Shown here: positions 54,279 through 62,541 of the stretch, piece by piece
How positions within the stretch are numbered: the stretch's first letter is position 1
How the letters are laid out: every line of letters begins with the position of its first letter
NCBI GenBank assembly: GCA_963700255.1
Contig: CAVOWW010000020.1
Location: 11,542-75,541 of the forward strand
Origin: UBA10649 sp963700255
Lineage (GTDB): Bacteria; Actinomycetota; Actinomycetes; S36-B12
Direction: 5' to 3'
DNA length: 64,000 bases
Made by a program: the position numbers and the translations under genes
Notes under the pieces: generated by a model
Told to the model about the DNA's origin: nothing
The model's input: only the letters and a program-made list of their open reading frames with translations
Databases searched by the model: none

Positions 54279-55004
54279 ATGGAGACGACTGGAACCATGG
54301 AGGCTACGGGCACCTGCCCACGCGGCCATGCGGTCGCGCCGGACGCCGTGCTCTGCACGGTGTGCTGGGTGCGCCTCGACGGGGAGGACCCCCAGAACAA
54401 GCGGGCCCGGATCCTGAACCTCGTCTCGCGGCCGGTGGGTGTCGCCGTGGCCGGTGGCGTGGTGCTCGCAGCCGGCGTCGGTGCCGCCCTCCTCCTCGCC
54501 AACCCGAGCGCACCTCCCGCGGTTGTCGCAGGCGACGCGTCCATCGTCGTCGCCTCCCCCACGGCGATCCCCTCCCCCACGGCGATCCCCTCCCCCGCCG
54601 CCAGCGCCTCAGCGGCAGACCAGCCCCTCGTGACGTCCGTCCCGCTCGCCGCGACCGTCGCCAGTCCGGTCGTTACCGGCCCGGGCGGCGAGTGCCTCCT
54701 GGACGTGCTCGACCAGCAGGCCACGTGTCGCGCCGAGGGCGACCTCGTGCGGTTCGAGGTGTGCGTACCGGCCGACACGGCGGCCATCGGGCTCCGCACC
54801 CGCGGGACCAAGGAAGACCCGTGGACGGATGTCTCCTCCGACGTCGTGCTCATCCCGGGCAGCGGCTGTGCGGCCGACGGCCAGCGTGCCGACGTCGCCC
54901 TGGCCGCCGCAGGCTTCGACGTCGCCCAGTCCAAGTGGCGCCTCGTCGGGCGTGACGGCAGCGGCGACAAACTGTGGAAGTCCAGGCTGCGTCCTGCGGG
55001 CTAG
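54279..55004 (+). CDS. Zinc-ribbon membrane protein with secreted C-terminal domain
   Basis: 241 residues. The N-terminus has a zinc-ribbon pattern (CPRGHAVAPDAVLCTVCW), then one membrane helix (VGVAVAGGVVLAAGVGAALLLA), a low-complexity linker with the repeat SPTAIP and an extracellular beta-like domain with paired cysteines (GECLLDVLDQQATC, VCVPADTA, GSGCAADG). A cytoplasmic zinc finger plus one helix suggests a regulatory anchor, but the family is not known to me. Overlaps the convergent F420-reductase-like gene by 4 bp. Confidence 0.7.
   Translation: METTGTMEATGTCPRGHAVAPDAVLCTVCWVRLDGEDPQNKRARILNLVSRPVGVAVAGGVVLAAGVGAALLLANPSAPPAVVAGDASIVVASPTAIPSPTAIPSPAASASAADQPLVTSVPLAATVASPVVTGPGGECLLDVLDQQATCRAEGDLVRFEVCVPADTAAIGLRTRGTKEDPWTDVSSDVVLIPGSGCAADGQRADVALAAAGFDVAQSKWRLVGRDGSGDKLWKSRLRPAG
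54553..54588 (+). repeat. Two tandem copies of an 18-bp unit
   Basis: The unit CCTCCCCCACGGCGATCC is repeated twice without gap inside the zinc-ribbon gene, encoding SPTAIPSPTAIP, with a third partial copy (SPA) after it. It lies in a low-complexity linker, so slippage would change linker length without breaking the frame. Confidence 0.85.
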
Positions 55005-55678
55005 GGCTCCCGGACGACCTTCACGTTGAACATGCCCGTGCCGAGCGACTGCATCACCCGCAGCCACAGCGGCAGGAACATCTCCGTCCCTCGGCTCGAG
55101 GTGATGTCCCCGAGGTCCATGACGTCCGTGTGACCCATGCTGCGCAGCAGGTCCGCGACCACTGCCTTCGCCGCAGGGTCGTTGCCGCCGACGAAGACGG
55201 TGTGGTCCCCGGCTAGCTGACCCGGCCTGACCATGAGCTCGGCCGTCAGCGTGTTCAGCGTCTTCACGACACGGGCATCGGGGAACGCCGCCTGGATCTG
55301 CTCTCCCAATGAGTCCGTGTCCTTGACGAACAACGTCGGCGGGAAACCCTTCGAGAAGTCCAGCGGGTTCGAGATATCCACCAGGACCGTTCCGGCGAGG
55401 GCATCAGCCCCGACCTCGCTGAGCGCGCCGAGAGACACGTGGCCGGATGTCGCGTTGATCACGATCTCGGCCCCCGCGGCGGCATCTGCGAAGCGCGCCA
55501 CCTGAACGTCGGGATGCGCCGCCGCCCATGCACCGAAGGCGCTTCCCTCCGTCGGGTCCAGTCGGGATAGCGATGCGGCCACGTCCCGCGTGCCGACCGT
55601 GACGTCGTGCCCGAGCTCGTCCAGTCGCCCGGCGATGGCCTGGCCGACCATGCCCGTCCCCACCACCGTGATCCTCAT
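55001..55678 (-). CDS. NADP-binding F420-dependent oxidoreductase-like protein
   Basis: 225 residues from ATG 55678. The dinucleotide fold MRITVVGTGMVGQAIAGRLDELGHDVTVGTR is followed by VINATSGHVSLGAL and VDISNPLDFSKGFPPTL, then VVKTLNTLTAELMVRP, typical of the NADPH:F420 reductase (Fno-like) domain PF03807. Actinobacteria use F420, so NADPH:F420 electron transfer is possible, but the subgroup may also work on other substrates. Overlaps the zinc-ribbon gene by 4 bp, convergent. Confidence 0.85.
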   Translation of the reverse strand: MRITVVGTGMVGQAIAGRLDELGHDVTVGTRDVAASLSRLDPTEGSAFGAWAAAHPDVQVARFADAAAGAEIVINATSGHVSLGALSEVGADALAGTVLVDISNPLDFSKGFPPTLFVKDTDSLGEQIQAAFPDARVVKTLNTLTAELMVRPGQLAGDHTVFVGGNDPAAKAVVADLLRSMGHTDVMDLGDITSSRGTEMFLPLWLRVMQSLGTGMFNVKVVREP

Positions 55679-55752
55679 GGCGACTCCACCCATCCTCGTG
55701 TCCGCCCATCACACCGGTCCGCGCGCTCGCGGTCAATGGCCGTGCGGCGCGT

Positions 55753-56991
55753 TCAGCCCGACGGGACGGGCCGCTCGCGCCCGACGAGACGGGCATGCGC
55801 GTCGTTCAGCCCGAGAGCGAGGGCGCGATCCCGGGCCTCGCCGGCCTCGTCCGCCCGATCGAGTCGAGTGAGGAGCTCGGCCCTGGATGCATGCCACCAC
55901 GGGTAGTCGTCGAGACCGGAGATGGCATCGACGGCCACCAGCCCCGCGTCAGGACCATCTCTCTCGGCGATCGCCGCCGCACGACCGAGGCGGGCCGCGG
56001 GTGCGGCGTTCACGGTGAGCAGCACGTCGTACCAGGAGATCACGGCGTTCCAGTCGGTGTCGCCGTAGGTCGGGGCCAGCGCATGGCAGGCAGCGATCGC
56101 AGCCTGCACGACGTAGGGGTCGGGATCGTCGGGGGTCCGTCGAAGTGCCTCCCCCACGAGCTCGACCCCCTCACGGATCATCCCCTCGTCCCACAGCCCC
56201 CGGTCCTGCTCCGACAGCAGCAGGACCGAGCCGTCGCGTGCGACGCGGGCGTTCCGTCGCGAGTCCTGCAGCAGCATGAGCGCGAGCAGGCCGGACACCG
56301 AGGCCTCGTCGGGCATCAGCGAGTGGAGCAGTCGCCCGAGCCGGACCGACTCGTCGATGAGCGGACCGCGGACCGCGGTCTCCCCCGAGCCGGCCGCATA
56401 CCCCTCGTTGAACATCAGGTACACGGTCGACAGGACGCCGGCGAGGCGTGCGGGCAGCTCCTCGTCCGAGGGCACCCGGTAGGGGATGCGCGCCTGCCGG
56501 ATCTTCTGCTTGGCGCGGGTCAGCCGTTTCGCCATGGTCGCCTCGGGCACCATGAGTGCCCGTGCCACCTCGGCCGTCGTCAGGCCGCCGAGCGTCCGCA
56601 GGCTCAGGGCCACCTGGGCATCCATGGCGAGGCTGGGGTGGCAGCAGGTGAACACAAGGCGCAGCAGGTCGTCGCGCACGACGGAGGCCACTGGCTCGGG
56701 AGCATCGTCGTCGAGAAGGGACACCGCGGCCACCTCCTTGGACTGTCGTGAGGCGTCGCGGCGGATGCGATCGACCGCGCAGCGACGCGCGACCACGGTG
56801 AGCCATGCCCGCGGCTGATCGGGAACACCGTCGCGCGGCCAGGTCGACAGCGCCCGAAGGGCCGCGTCCTGAAGCGCGTCCTGGGCGAGGTCGACGTCGC
56901 CGGTGACGCGAATGAGGGTGGCGAGGATGCGCGGGTACTCCTCACGGACCGCACGCTCGGCCGCGTCATCCGGCGACGTCGGGCTGCTCAC
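55753..56991 (-). CDS. ECF-type sigma factor of the ECF42 group, with C-terminal helical extension
   Basis: 412 residues starting at GTG 56991. Region sigma2 (REEYPRILATLIRVTGDVDLAQDALQDAALRALSTWP) and sigma4 (LRTLGGLTTAEVARALMVPEATMAKRLTRAKQKIR) are followed by a long helical domain with TPR-like character (VSGLLALMLLQDSRRNARVA...GRAAAIAERDGPDAG). ECF42 sigma factors have such an extension and are paired with DGPF proteins; here the DGPF gene lies 4 bp upstream on the same strand. No anti-sigma factor is present, as usual for this group. Confidence 0.9.
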   Translation of the reverse strand: MSSPTSPDDAAERAVREEYPRILATLIRVTGDVDLAQDALQDAALRALSTWPRDGVPDQPRAWLTVVARRCAVDRIRRDASRQSKEVAAVSLLDDDAPEPVASVVRDDLLRLVFTCCHPSLAMDAQVALSLRTLGGLTTAEVARALMVPEATMAKRLTRAKQKIRQARIPYRVPSDEELPARLAGVLSTVYLMFNEGYAAGSGETAVRGPLIDESVRLGRLLHSLMPDEASVSGLLALMLLQDSRRNARVARDGSVLLLSEQDRGLWDEGMIREGVELVGEALRRTPDDPDPYVVQAAIAACHALAPTYGDTDWNAVISWYDVLLTVNAAPAARLGRAAAIAERDGPDAGLVAVDAISGLDDYPWWHASRAELLTRLDRADEAGEARDRALALGLNDAHARLVGRERPVPSG

Positions 56992-56995
56992 TGCG

Positions 56996-57343
56996 TCACA
57001 TGATCGGCAGCACGGGACGCACCTCGACGGCACCGTTCCAGGCCGCCGGGATCTTCGCCGCGGTGGCGATGGCGTGGTCGAGGTCGTCGCACTCGAGGAC
57101 GAAGAACCCGGTGAGGGCCTCCTTGGTCTCGGCGTACGGCCCGTCCGAGGTGAGGACGTCACCGCCCTTGCCACCGCTGACGCGCACGGTCGTGGCCGTC
57201 GCCGTCGGGTAGAGAGCGGCGCCGCCACGGATGATGGCGGAGGCAGCAGCGCTGAACGCGCCGTACTCGCCCAGCTCGTCGGCGTGCTCCGGCTGCGACC
57301 AGTCGGCATCGTGGGTGTAGATGATTGCGACGTACTGGGGCAT
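56996..57343 (-). CDS. YCII/DGPF-domain protein
   Basis: 115 residues from ATG 57343 (MPQYVAIIYTHDADWSQPEHADELGEY...), with the signature TSDGPYAETKEALTGFFVLECDD. The DGPF (YCII-related) fold is a small ferredoxin-like barrel. In ECF42 systems the DGPF protein is transcribed with the sigma factor and is a regulon member or sensor; its chemistry is unknown. It precedes the sigma gene by 4 bp. Confidence 0.9.
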   Translation of the reverse strand: MPQYVAIIYTHDADWSQPEHADELGEYGAFSAAASAIIRGGAALYPTATATTVRVSGGKGGDVLTSDGPYAETKEALTGFFVLECDDLDHAIATAAKIPAAWNGAVEVRPVLPIM

Positions 57344-57528
57344 TGCGACCTCCTCGGGCACCGGCGCCGATCGCCGGCTTCACACATAGGACGAACGAGG
57401 AGGACCAGGAAGGACACCTCGGTCCTCACGATTTCACGGCCCGGCGAGTGCGTCCAGAGTCACTGCGCTCGAAGCACCACGGCCAGTACCCGGAACGAGC
57501 GAAGTCCCGAGCGGCCGACAGGCAGGTC

Positions 57529-57556
57529 TCGGGACTTCACAGAGTGCGCCCGGCAC
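57529..57556 (+). repeat. Partial copy of tRNA-Arg 3' end (left side of IS481 element)
   Basis: GTCTCGGGACTTCACA followed by GAGTGCGCCCGGCA(C) matches 58871-58902 with one substitution and one missing base. The shared part includes the acceptor and T-stem 3' strand of tRNA-Arg(ACG) plus its flank, the kind of sequence left at an att-like site. Hairpin arms at 57501-57511 and 57528-57538 lie next to it. Confidence 0.6.
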
Positions 57557-57567
57557 TGCCGTGACCG

Positions 57568-57603
57568 GAGACATATTTATCGGATGTCTCGGGACATGCT
57601 TAT
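57568..57603 (+). repeat. Left terminal inverted repeat of the IS481 element
   Basis: Begins GGAGACATATTTATCGGATG and ends in GACATGCTTAT; aligns to the reverse complement of 58840-58876 over about 36 positions with several mismatches. It includes the near-palindrome ATGTCTCGGGACAT. Confidence 0.7.
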
Positions 57604-57627
57604 CGCGGCGGGTCGAGCCTGCGGGGC

Positions 57628-58843
57628 ATGTCGAAGCAGCGGGTCATCGTGGAAGCGGTCCTGGCGGGCAAGTCCCAGCGGGAGGTGGCCCGGCTCTACG
57701 GGGTCTCCCAGCCCCGGGTCAGCCAGTTGGTTGCCGCGTGGCGGGTCGGCGGCTGGGCAGCGATCGAGCCGAGATCGCGGCGCCCGAGGTCGAACTCCCG
57801 AGCCACCCGTGACGAGGTCGTGCGGGAGATCTGCGCGCTGCGGCAGCAGCTCGTCGCGGACGGCTGCGACGCCGGCCCCCACTCGATCGCCGCGCTGCTG
57901 GCCCGCAACGGTCACACTCCTCCGGCACCGTCGACGATCTGGTCGATCCTGACCAAGGCCGGCCTGGTCATCCCCGAGCCGCGCAAGCGGCCCAAGCATG
58001 CCTACCTGCGGTTCGCCGCGGACCTGCCGAACGAGTGCTGGCAGGCCGACTTCACCCACTGGACCCTGGCCGACGGCACCGATGCGGAGATCCTGCTCTG
58101 GCTGGACGACCATTCCCGGTTCCTGGTCTCCGCCACCGCCCACCAACCGGGTCACCGGTCGCATTGTCGTGGCGACGTTCCGCGCCGCCTGCACCTCCAC
58201 GGCACCCCGCAATCCACGTTGACCGACAACGGTTTGGTGTTCACCACCCGCTTCCGCGGCGGCCCCGACGCGCTTCGAGGTCGAACTGCTCGCCCTGGGC
58301 GTCGCGCAGAAGAACGGCCGCCCCAACCACCCGTAGACCCAGGGCAAGGTCGAGCGCCTCAACCAGACCCTCAAGCGCTGGCTGAGCGCCCGTCCCCCCG
58401 CGGCCGCACTGGCCGGGCTCCAGGCCCAGCTCGACGACTTCACCGGCTACTACAACACCCGCCGGCCCCACCGCTCCCTGAACCGGCGCACCCCCGCCGA
58501 GGCCTACGCCGCCCGCACCAAGGCCACCCCCGACCACAACCGCGACAGGCACTTCCGCATCCGAGACGACAAGATCCACGCCAACGGCCAGGTCACCCTG
58601 CGCCGCGGCGGACGCCTGCACCACATCGGCCTGGGCACCGAGCACGCCGGCACCCCCATCCGCATGCTCGTCCACGACCTCGACGTCATCGTCATCGACC
58701 GCGACACCGGCGAGATCCTCCGCGAACTCGTCCTCAACCCCGACAAGGACCACCAACCCCGAGGCCTGCCCCCCGGACCCAAGAAGGGCTCACCCCGCCA
58801 AGGCGGCATGCACAAGGGCTACCGCTACAACCCCGAAAAATAA
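57628..58843 (+). pseudogene. IS481-family transposase pseudogene
   Basis: Starts MSKQRVIVEAVLAGKSQREVARLYGVSQPRVSQL, a helix-turn-helix, followed by the integrase core. The DDE residues are recoverable from three frames: NECWQADFTHW (first D), STLTDNGLVFTT (second D) and GKVERLNQTLKRW (E), with the tail RRPHRSLNRRTPAEAYAARTKATPD. Damage: an extra base near 58149, a missing base near 58190, an extra base near 58272 and an in-frame TAG at 58334-58336 where relatives have a codon for Thr or Gln. The single-base changes could be sequencing errors but the amber codon is a substitution, so I regard it as inactive. Confidence 0.85.
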
Positions 58844-58876
58844 GGAAGTCTCGAGACATCCAATAAGGATGTCTCG
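58840..58876 (+). repeat. Right terminal inverted repeat of the IS481 element
   Basis: ATAAGGAAGTCTCGAGACAT and onward through GGATGTCTCG; partner of the left repeat. It is embedded in a palindrome with 17-bp arms (58845-58861 and 58868-58884) and a 6-base loop, which may also terminate the tRNA-Arg transcript. Confidence 0.72.
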
Positions 58877-58890
58877 AGACTTCACAAGAG

Positions 58891-58963
58891 TGCGCCCGGC
58901 ACGATTCGAACGTGCAACCTCTTGATCCGTAGTCAAGTGCTCTATCCGTTGAGCTACGGGCGC
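58891..58963 (-). tRNA. tRNA-Arg (anticodon ACG)
   Basis: 73 nt on the minus strand: acceptor GCGCCCG pairs with CGGGCGC, anticodon stem CTTGA/TCAAG with loop CTACGGA (ACG), T-loop GTTCGAATC. CCA is not encoded. A34 would be edited to inosine by TadA (39404-39877). Its 3' end borders the IS481 element and is partly copied at 57529. Confidence 0.95.
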
Positions 58964-59059
58964 ATGGCCGTTTCGGGCCGAGCGGAAGTGTATCGGTAGC
59001 TCCCAGCCGCCGAGAAATCCCCCTTGACGTAGCCTCGAGACCCGAGCCGAGGAGCCGCC

Positions 59060-59479
59060 ATGCCGACCCGTCGAGACTTCCTCAGGACCGTCTGCGGAGC
59101 TGCCGCGCTCGCACTCGGACCGGTCCTGCTGGCCGACGACGCGATGGCCGCGGACGGCATCCGGCGGAAGGCGAACGGCCAGGTCGTCGTGACCGTGGCC
59201 AAGGTGCCGGGCCTGGCCCGGGTCGGCGGCACGGTCGCCCTCGGCTCCGTCAAGGGCATCCCCGTGGCCGTGGTCCGCACGGGCCGACGCACCTACCGCG
59301 CGCTCGACCTGAGGTGCGCCCACGAGGGCGAGACGGTCGGCAAGTCGGGAGGCGCATGGCTCTGCCCCAGGCACGGGTCGAGATACAGCGTGGACGGCAC
59401 CGTCACCGGCGGCCCCGCCGAACGGTCCCTGAGCTCCGTGCGGAGCTCGTTCGTGGACGGGAAGCTGACCGTCGGCTGA
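59060..59479 (+). CDS. Exported Rieske 2Fe-2S protein
   Basis: 139 residues with a twin-arginine signal (MPTRRDFLRTVCGAAALALG). The cluster ligands are C86/H88 in LRCAHEG and C102/H105 in WLCPRHGSRYS, followed by VDGTVTGGPAERSL. It is a small secreted electron carrier; the partner is unknown, since no oxidoreductase gene adjoins it. The Tat route fits a cofactor folded in the cytoplasm. A hairpin lies after the stop, before the opposing tRNA-Ser. Confidence 0.9.
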   Translation: MPTRRDFLRTVCGAAALALGPVLLADDAMAADGIRRKANGQVVVTVAKVPGLARVGGTVALGSVKGIPVAVVRTGRRTYRALDLRCAHEGETVGKSGGAWLCPRHGSRYSVDGTVTGGPAERSLSSVRSSFVDGKLTVG

Positions 59480-59518
59480 CGCGGAGACCGATCAGACTCC
59501 CCAGGGCACCCAGAACGC

Positions 59519-59549
59519 CGATGGGGCCCGCCGTCGGCGGACCCCATCG
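59519..59549. terminator. Bidirectional hairpin between Rieske gene and tRNA-Ser(GCT)
   Basis: 15-bp arms (59519-59533 and 59535-59549) with one mismatch, between converging units. No T-tract. Confidence 0.65.
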
Positions 59550-59553
59550 ATGG

Positions 59554-59647
59554 TGGCGGAGGCGGAGGGATTTGAACCCTCGATGGGCTTGAAGGCCCAA
59601 ACCGCATTAGCAGTGCGGCGCCATAGACCGGACTAGGCGACGCCTCC
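59554..59647 (-). tRNA. tRNA-Ser (anticodon GCT)
   Basis: Class II tRNA on the minus strand: acceptor GGAGGCG/CGCCTCC, anticodon stem CCGCA/TGCGG with loop CTGCTAA (GCT), a long variable arm and T-loop GGTTCAAATCC. Discriminator at 59557, and CCA is encoded at 59554-59556. Reads AGC and AGU. Confidence 0.95.
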
Positions 59648-59711
59648 CCGCTCCGGGTCTCCCCGGCAGCCACAGAAGAATACCTGCTCGCCACACGGCA
59701 GAATGCAGCGC

Positions 59712-60461
59712 ATGACGACTCTGGCGATCGACTGCGGGGGCGGCGGCATCAAGGGCACCGTCCTCGACGAGGCCGGCACGATGCGGGCCCATCCCATCCG
59801 CGTGCCCACTCCGTACCCGCTGCCGACGAGCCTGTTCGTCAAGACCCTCGTCGATCTCGCCGGACAGCTGCCGAAGGCGGACCGGGCGACGATCGGCCTG
59901 CCAGGCATGATCCGCCACGGCGTCGTCGTCACCACGCCGCACTACGTCACCAGGTCGGGCCCGCGCACCAGGGTCCTTCCCGAGCTGGTCGAGCAGTGGG
60001 AGGGCTTCGACGTCCAGACCGCGATGGCCGAGGCGCTCGGCATGCCGACCCGGGTCCTGAACGACGCCGAGGTCCACGGCGCCGGCGTCATCGCGGGCGC
60101 GGGCCTCGAGCTCGTCATGACCCTCGGCACGGGCCTCGGCTTCGCCCTCTTCGACGGCAGCCGCCTCGCGCCGCACATGGAGATGTCGCAGGCGCCGGTG
60201 CGCTGGGGACTGTCATACGACACCTACATCGGCGAGCACGAGCGCCGCCGCCTCGGCGACGCGCTCTGGTCACGACGCGTCGGCCGCATGGTCGAGGGAC
60301 TGCGTCCGGTGTTCATGTGGGACCGGCTCTACATCGGCGGCGGCAACTCCCGGCACATCACTCCGACGGTCCTGGCCAAGATGGGCGACGACGTCGTCAT
60401 CGTGCCGAACTCCGCCGCGATGATCGGCGGGGCCCGCGTGTGGCACCTGCTCATCGACTGA
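59712..60461 (+). CDS. ROK-family sugar kinase, polyphosphate-glucokinase-like
   Basis: 249 residues from ATG 59712 (ATG 59703 is also in frame). The phosphate-1 loop AIDCGGGGIKGTVLD, the active-site base and sugar contact RVLNDAEVHGAG, and the phosphate-2 loop VMTLGTGLGFALF follow the ROK plan. Length and the NDAEVHG core resemble actinobacterial polyphosphate/ATP glucokinases. Polyphosphate use is inferred. It lies 26 bp before the EamA gene on the same strand. Confidence 0.82.
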   Translation: MTTLAIDCGGGGIKGTVLDEAGTMRAHPIRVPTPYPLPTSLFVKTLVDLAGQLPKADRATIGLPGMIRHGVVVTTPHYVTRSGPRTRVLPELVEQWEGFDVQTAMAEALGMPTRVLNDAEVHGAGVIAGAGLELVMTLGTGLGFALFDGSRLAPHMEMSQAPVRWGLSYDTYIGEHERRRLGDALWSRRVGRMVEGLRPVFMWDRLYIGGGNSRHITPTVLAKMGDDVVIVPNSAAMIGGARVWHLLID

Positions 60462-60487
60462 TCCGCCGATGGGGGGCATCTGCCGGC

Positions 60488-61447
60488 GTGGGGCGCCGGA
60501 CCGAGGTCATCGGCGTGGCCATGTACCTGGTCGCCGCCTTCCTGTTCGCCCTCAACGGGGTCATCGCCAAGGCGGCGCTGAACGCCGGGTTCGACCCCGT
60601 GCACCTGACCCAGCTGCGCAACGCGGGCGCGATGATCGTGCTCGTCGTCTACATCGCCCTGCGCCATCCCGATCGCTTCCGCGTGACGCGACGCGAGCTG
60701 CCGTTCCTCATCGCCTACGGGGTGATCGCCTTCACCCTCGTGCAGTACCTGTACTTCCTGACGATCTCGAAGCTGACCGTCGGCATCGGCACCCTGCTGG
60801 TGTTCCTCGCGCCCGTGCTCGTCGCCCTGTGGTTCCGGTTCGGCCGGAGCACGCCGTCAGCAACCGCATCTGGGTGGCCATCGCACTCACGGTCGTCGGC
60901 CTGGCCATGGTGGCGCAGGTCTGGCAGGGCATGACGCTGAACACGGTCGGGCGTCGTCGCCGGCCTCCTCTGCGCGGTCGCGCTCGCCGTGTACTGGCTG
61001 CTCGGCGAGTCAGGGCAGGAGCATCGCGATGCCGTGTCGCTGACGATGTGGGGCTTCGTGTTCGCGTCCATCGCCTGGGCGGTCATCGCGCCATGGTGGA
61101 CCTTCCCCTGGTCGTCGCTGACGGTGCCCACGGAGCCGCTCCTGCCCGGGACACCGTCGTTCCCGGTATGGGCGCTCATGGCGTGGGGCGTGCTGCTCGG
61201 CACCGTGGTGCCGTTCCTGCTCGTCCTCGGCTCCCTGCGTCGCATCGGCGCCCAGCGAGCCGGGATCGTCGGCACGACGGAGCCCCTGTGGGCGGCTGTG
61301 ATCGGACTGGTGCTGCTTGGCGAGACCTTCACCGGTGTCCAGGCCATCGGCGGGCTGATCGTGCTGGCCGGGGTGATCATGGCCGAGACGTCACGTACTT
61401 CCGGTGTCGCCGTCACCCCGGGGGAATTTCCCCAGATCCGCGAGTGA
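60488..61447 (+). CDS. EamA/DMT-superfamily exporter with two compensating indels
   Basis: Around ten membrane helices from two EamA repeats. It starts at GTG 60488 (VGRRTEVIGVAMYLVAAFLFALNGVIAKAALNAGF), continues to LVALWFRFGR, then in another frame HAVSNRIWVAIALTVVGLAMVAQ, then back for YWLLGESGQEHRDAVSLTMW and the end LVLLGETFTGVQAIGGLIVLAGVIM. One base is missing near 60845 and one is extra near 60955, both in G runs. The corrected protein is 319 residues. Substrate unknown. Tail overlaps the convergent lacI-type gene by 35 bp. Confidence 0.82.
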
Positions 61448-62465
61448 CCAGCGTGCAGGGCACGACGTGCGTGGTGGCCTGCCGCTCGGCGTCCTCCATC
61501 CGGCGGAAGAGCAGCTCGCCGGCGAGGTGACCGATGGCGCGGGCATCCTGGGCGACGACGGTGATCGCGGGATCCAGCAGGTCGGCCAGCTGGAAGTCGT
61601 CGAAGCCGACGAGTGCCACCCGGTGCTGGAGCCCGAGCTCGCGCAGCGCCCGCACGGTGCCCATGGTGATGAGGTTCTGGCCGCTGAAGATGGCTGTCGG
61701 CGCCTGCGCCTGCCCGAGCACGCCGAGGGCGACCTCCCGCGCCTGGTCGCTGTCCTGGGCGCCGTGGTGCACCCACTCCGGCCGGACCGGAGCGCCCACC
61801 TTGGCCATGGCGTCGAGGAAGCCCGAGTAGCGGGCCTGCTCGGTCGAGAGGGTGGACTGGCCGCCGATGAACGCGATCCGCGTGTGCCCCTGGGCGATGA
61901 GGTGCGCCACGCCTGACGCGGCCGCCTCCCGGTTGTCGGTCACCACCGCGTCGATGTCGACGCCGCGGGGCTGGCGGTCGATGCAGACCATGGGCCAGCC
62001 GCTCCGGAGCTCGTTGGTCAGGTAGCCCTGCTCGTTGGCCGTCGGCGCCAGGATGAGGCCATCCACCCGGCGGGATGCGAAGGCCGAGACCAGGTCGCGC
62101 TCGAGGGCGGGATCGCGATCGAGGCTCGCGGCGATGACGGCGACGCCGCGCTCGCGCGCGACCTCCTCGACACCGCGATGGATCGAGGCGAAGAACTCGT
62201 TGGCCACGTCCTCGACGAGCAGGCCGATCGTGCCCGTGCGCTGGTCCGAGCGCCGCAGGTTCGAGGCGGTGAGGTTCGGCCGGTAGTCCAGCTGCTCGGC
62301 CGCCCTCGAGACCCGCGCCGACAGCTCCTCGCTGACCCCCGCCTCGCGGTTCACCACCCGCGAGACGGTCTTCAGGCTCACGCCGGCCAGGGCCGCCACA
62401 TCCTTCATGGTGGCCCTCGAACGCACGCCGCCGGCGCCCTCGATCGGGCTAGATAACGTTGTCAT
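61413..62465 (-). CDS. LacI-family transcriptional repressor
   Basis: 350 residues. After a 15-residue leader comes the LacI helix-turn-helix ATMKDVAALAGVSLKTVSRVVN, the hinge (YRPNLTASNLRR) and a periplasmic-binding-protein-like effector domain (IGLLVEDVANEFFASIHRGVEEVARERG...). It faces away from the sugar-binding lipoprotein gene and probably represses it. Operator-like CAACGTTG sites lie over its own start and downstream of the divergent promoter. Confidence 0.93.
   Translation of the reverse strand: MTTLSSPIEGAGGVRSRATMKDVAALAGVSLKTVSRVVNREAGVSEELSARVSRAAEQLDYRPNLTASNLRRSDQRTGTIGLLVEDVANEFFASIHRGVEEVARERGVAVIAASLDRDPALERDLVSAFASRRVDGLILAPTANEQGYLTNELRSGWPMVCIDRQPRGVDIDAVVTDNREAAASGVAHLIAQGHTRIAFIGGQSTLSTEQARYSGFLDAMAKVGAPVRPEWVHHGAQDSDQAREVALGVLGQAQAPTAIFSGQNLITMGTVRALRELGLQHRVALVGFDDFQLADLLDPAITVVAQDARAIGHLAGELLFRRMEDAERQATTHVVPCTLVTRGSGEIPPG
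62452..62463. promoter_or_regulatory. LacI-type operator over the repressor start
   Basis: GATAACGTTGTC at 62452-62463, one base different from the perfect palindrome at 62530, and touching the ATG of the repressor gene, which would allow autoregulation. Confidence 0.6.
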
Positions 62466-62495
62466 TACGAAGCGGGAGTATTACAGCAATTGCTC

Positions 62496-62525
62496 TTGAC
62501 GGATAGTCCTCGTACCCACTAGAAA
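62496..62525 (+). promoter_or_regulatory. Promoter of the sugar-binding lipoprotein gene
   Basis: TTGACG at 62496-62501, an 18-bp spacer and TAGAAA at 62520-62525, a fair sigma-70-like match. The repressor site follows within 5 bp, so bound LacI would block initiation. The leader to the ATG at 62737 is about 200 bases. Confidence 0.6.
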
Positions 62526-62529
62526 TCGA

Positions 62530-62541
62530 GACAACGTTGTC
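62530..62541. promoter_or_regulatory. Perfect LacI-type operator palindrome
   Basis: GACAACGTTGTC, a perfect 12-bp palindrome with the central CG step typical of LacI/GalR family sites, at the predicted transcription start of the lipoprotein gene. Confidence 0.75.

Larger units (their letters stand above)
57568..58876 (+). mobile_element. Degenerate IS481-family insertion sequence
   Basis: About 1.3 kb bounded by imperfect inverted repeats (57568-57603 and 58840-58876) sharing the words GAGACAT, GGATGTCTCG and CTTAT. It holds one transposase pseudogene. The right edge abuts tRNA-Arg(ACG), and a duplicate of that tRNA's 3' end lies just outside the left edge. No target-site duplication was clear. 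Confidence 0.75.

Noticed and set aside
57529..58902. Intact integrative element at tRNA-Arg
   Set aside because: The repeats enclose only one IS with a dead transposase and no integrase; at most a remnant.
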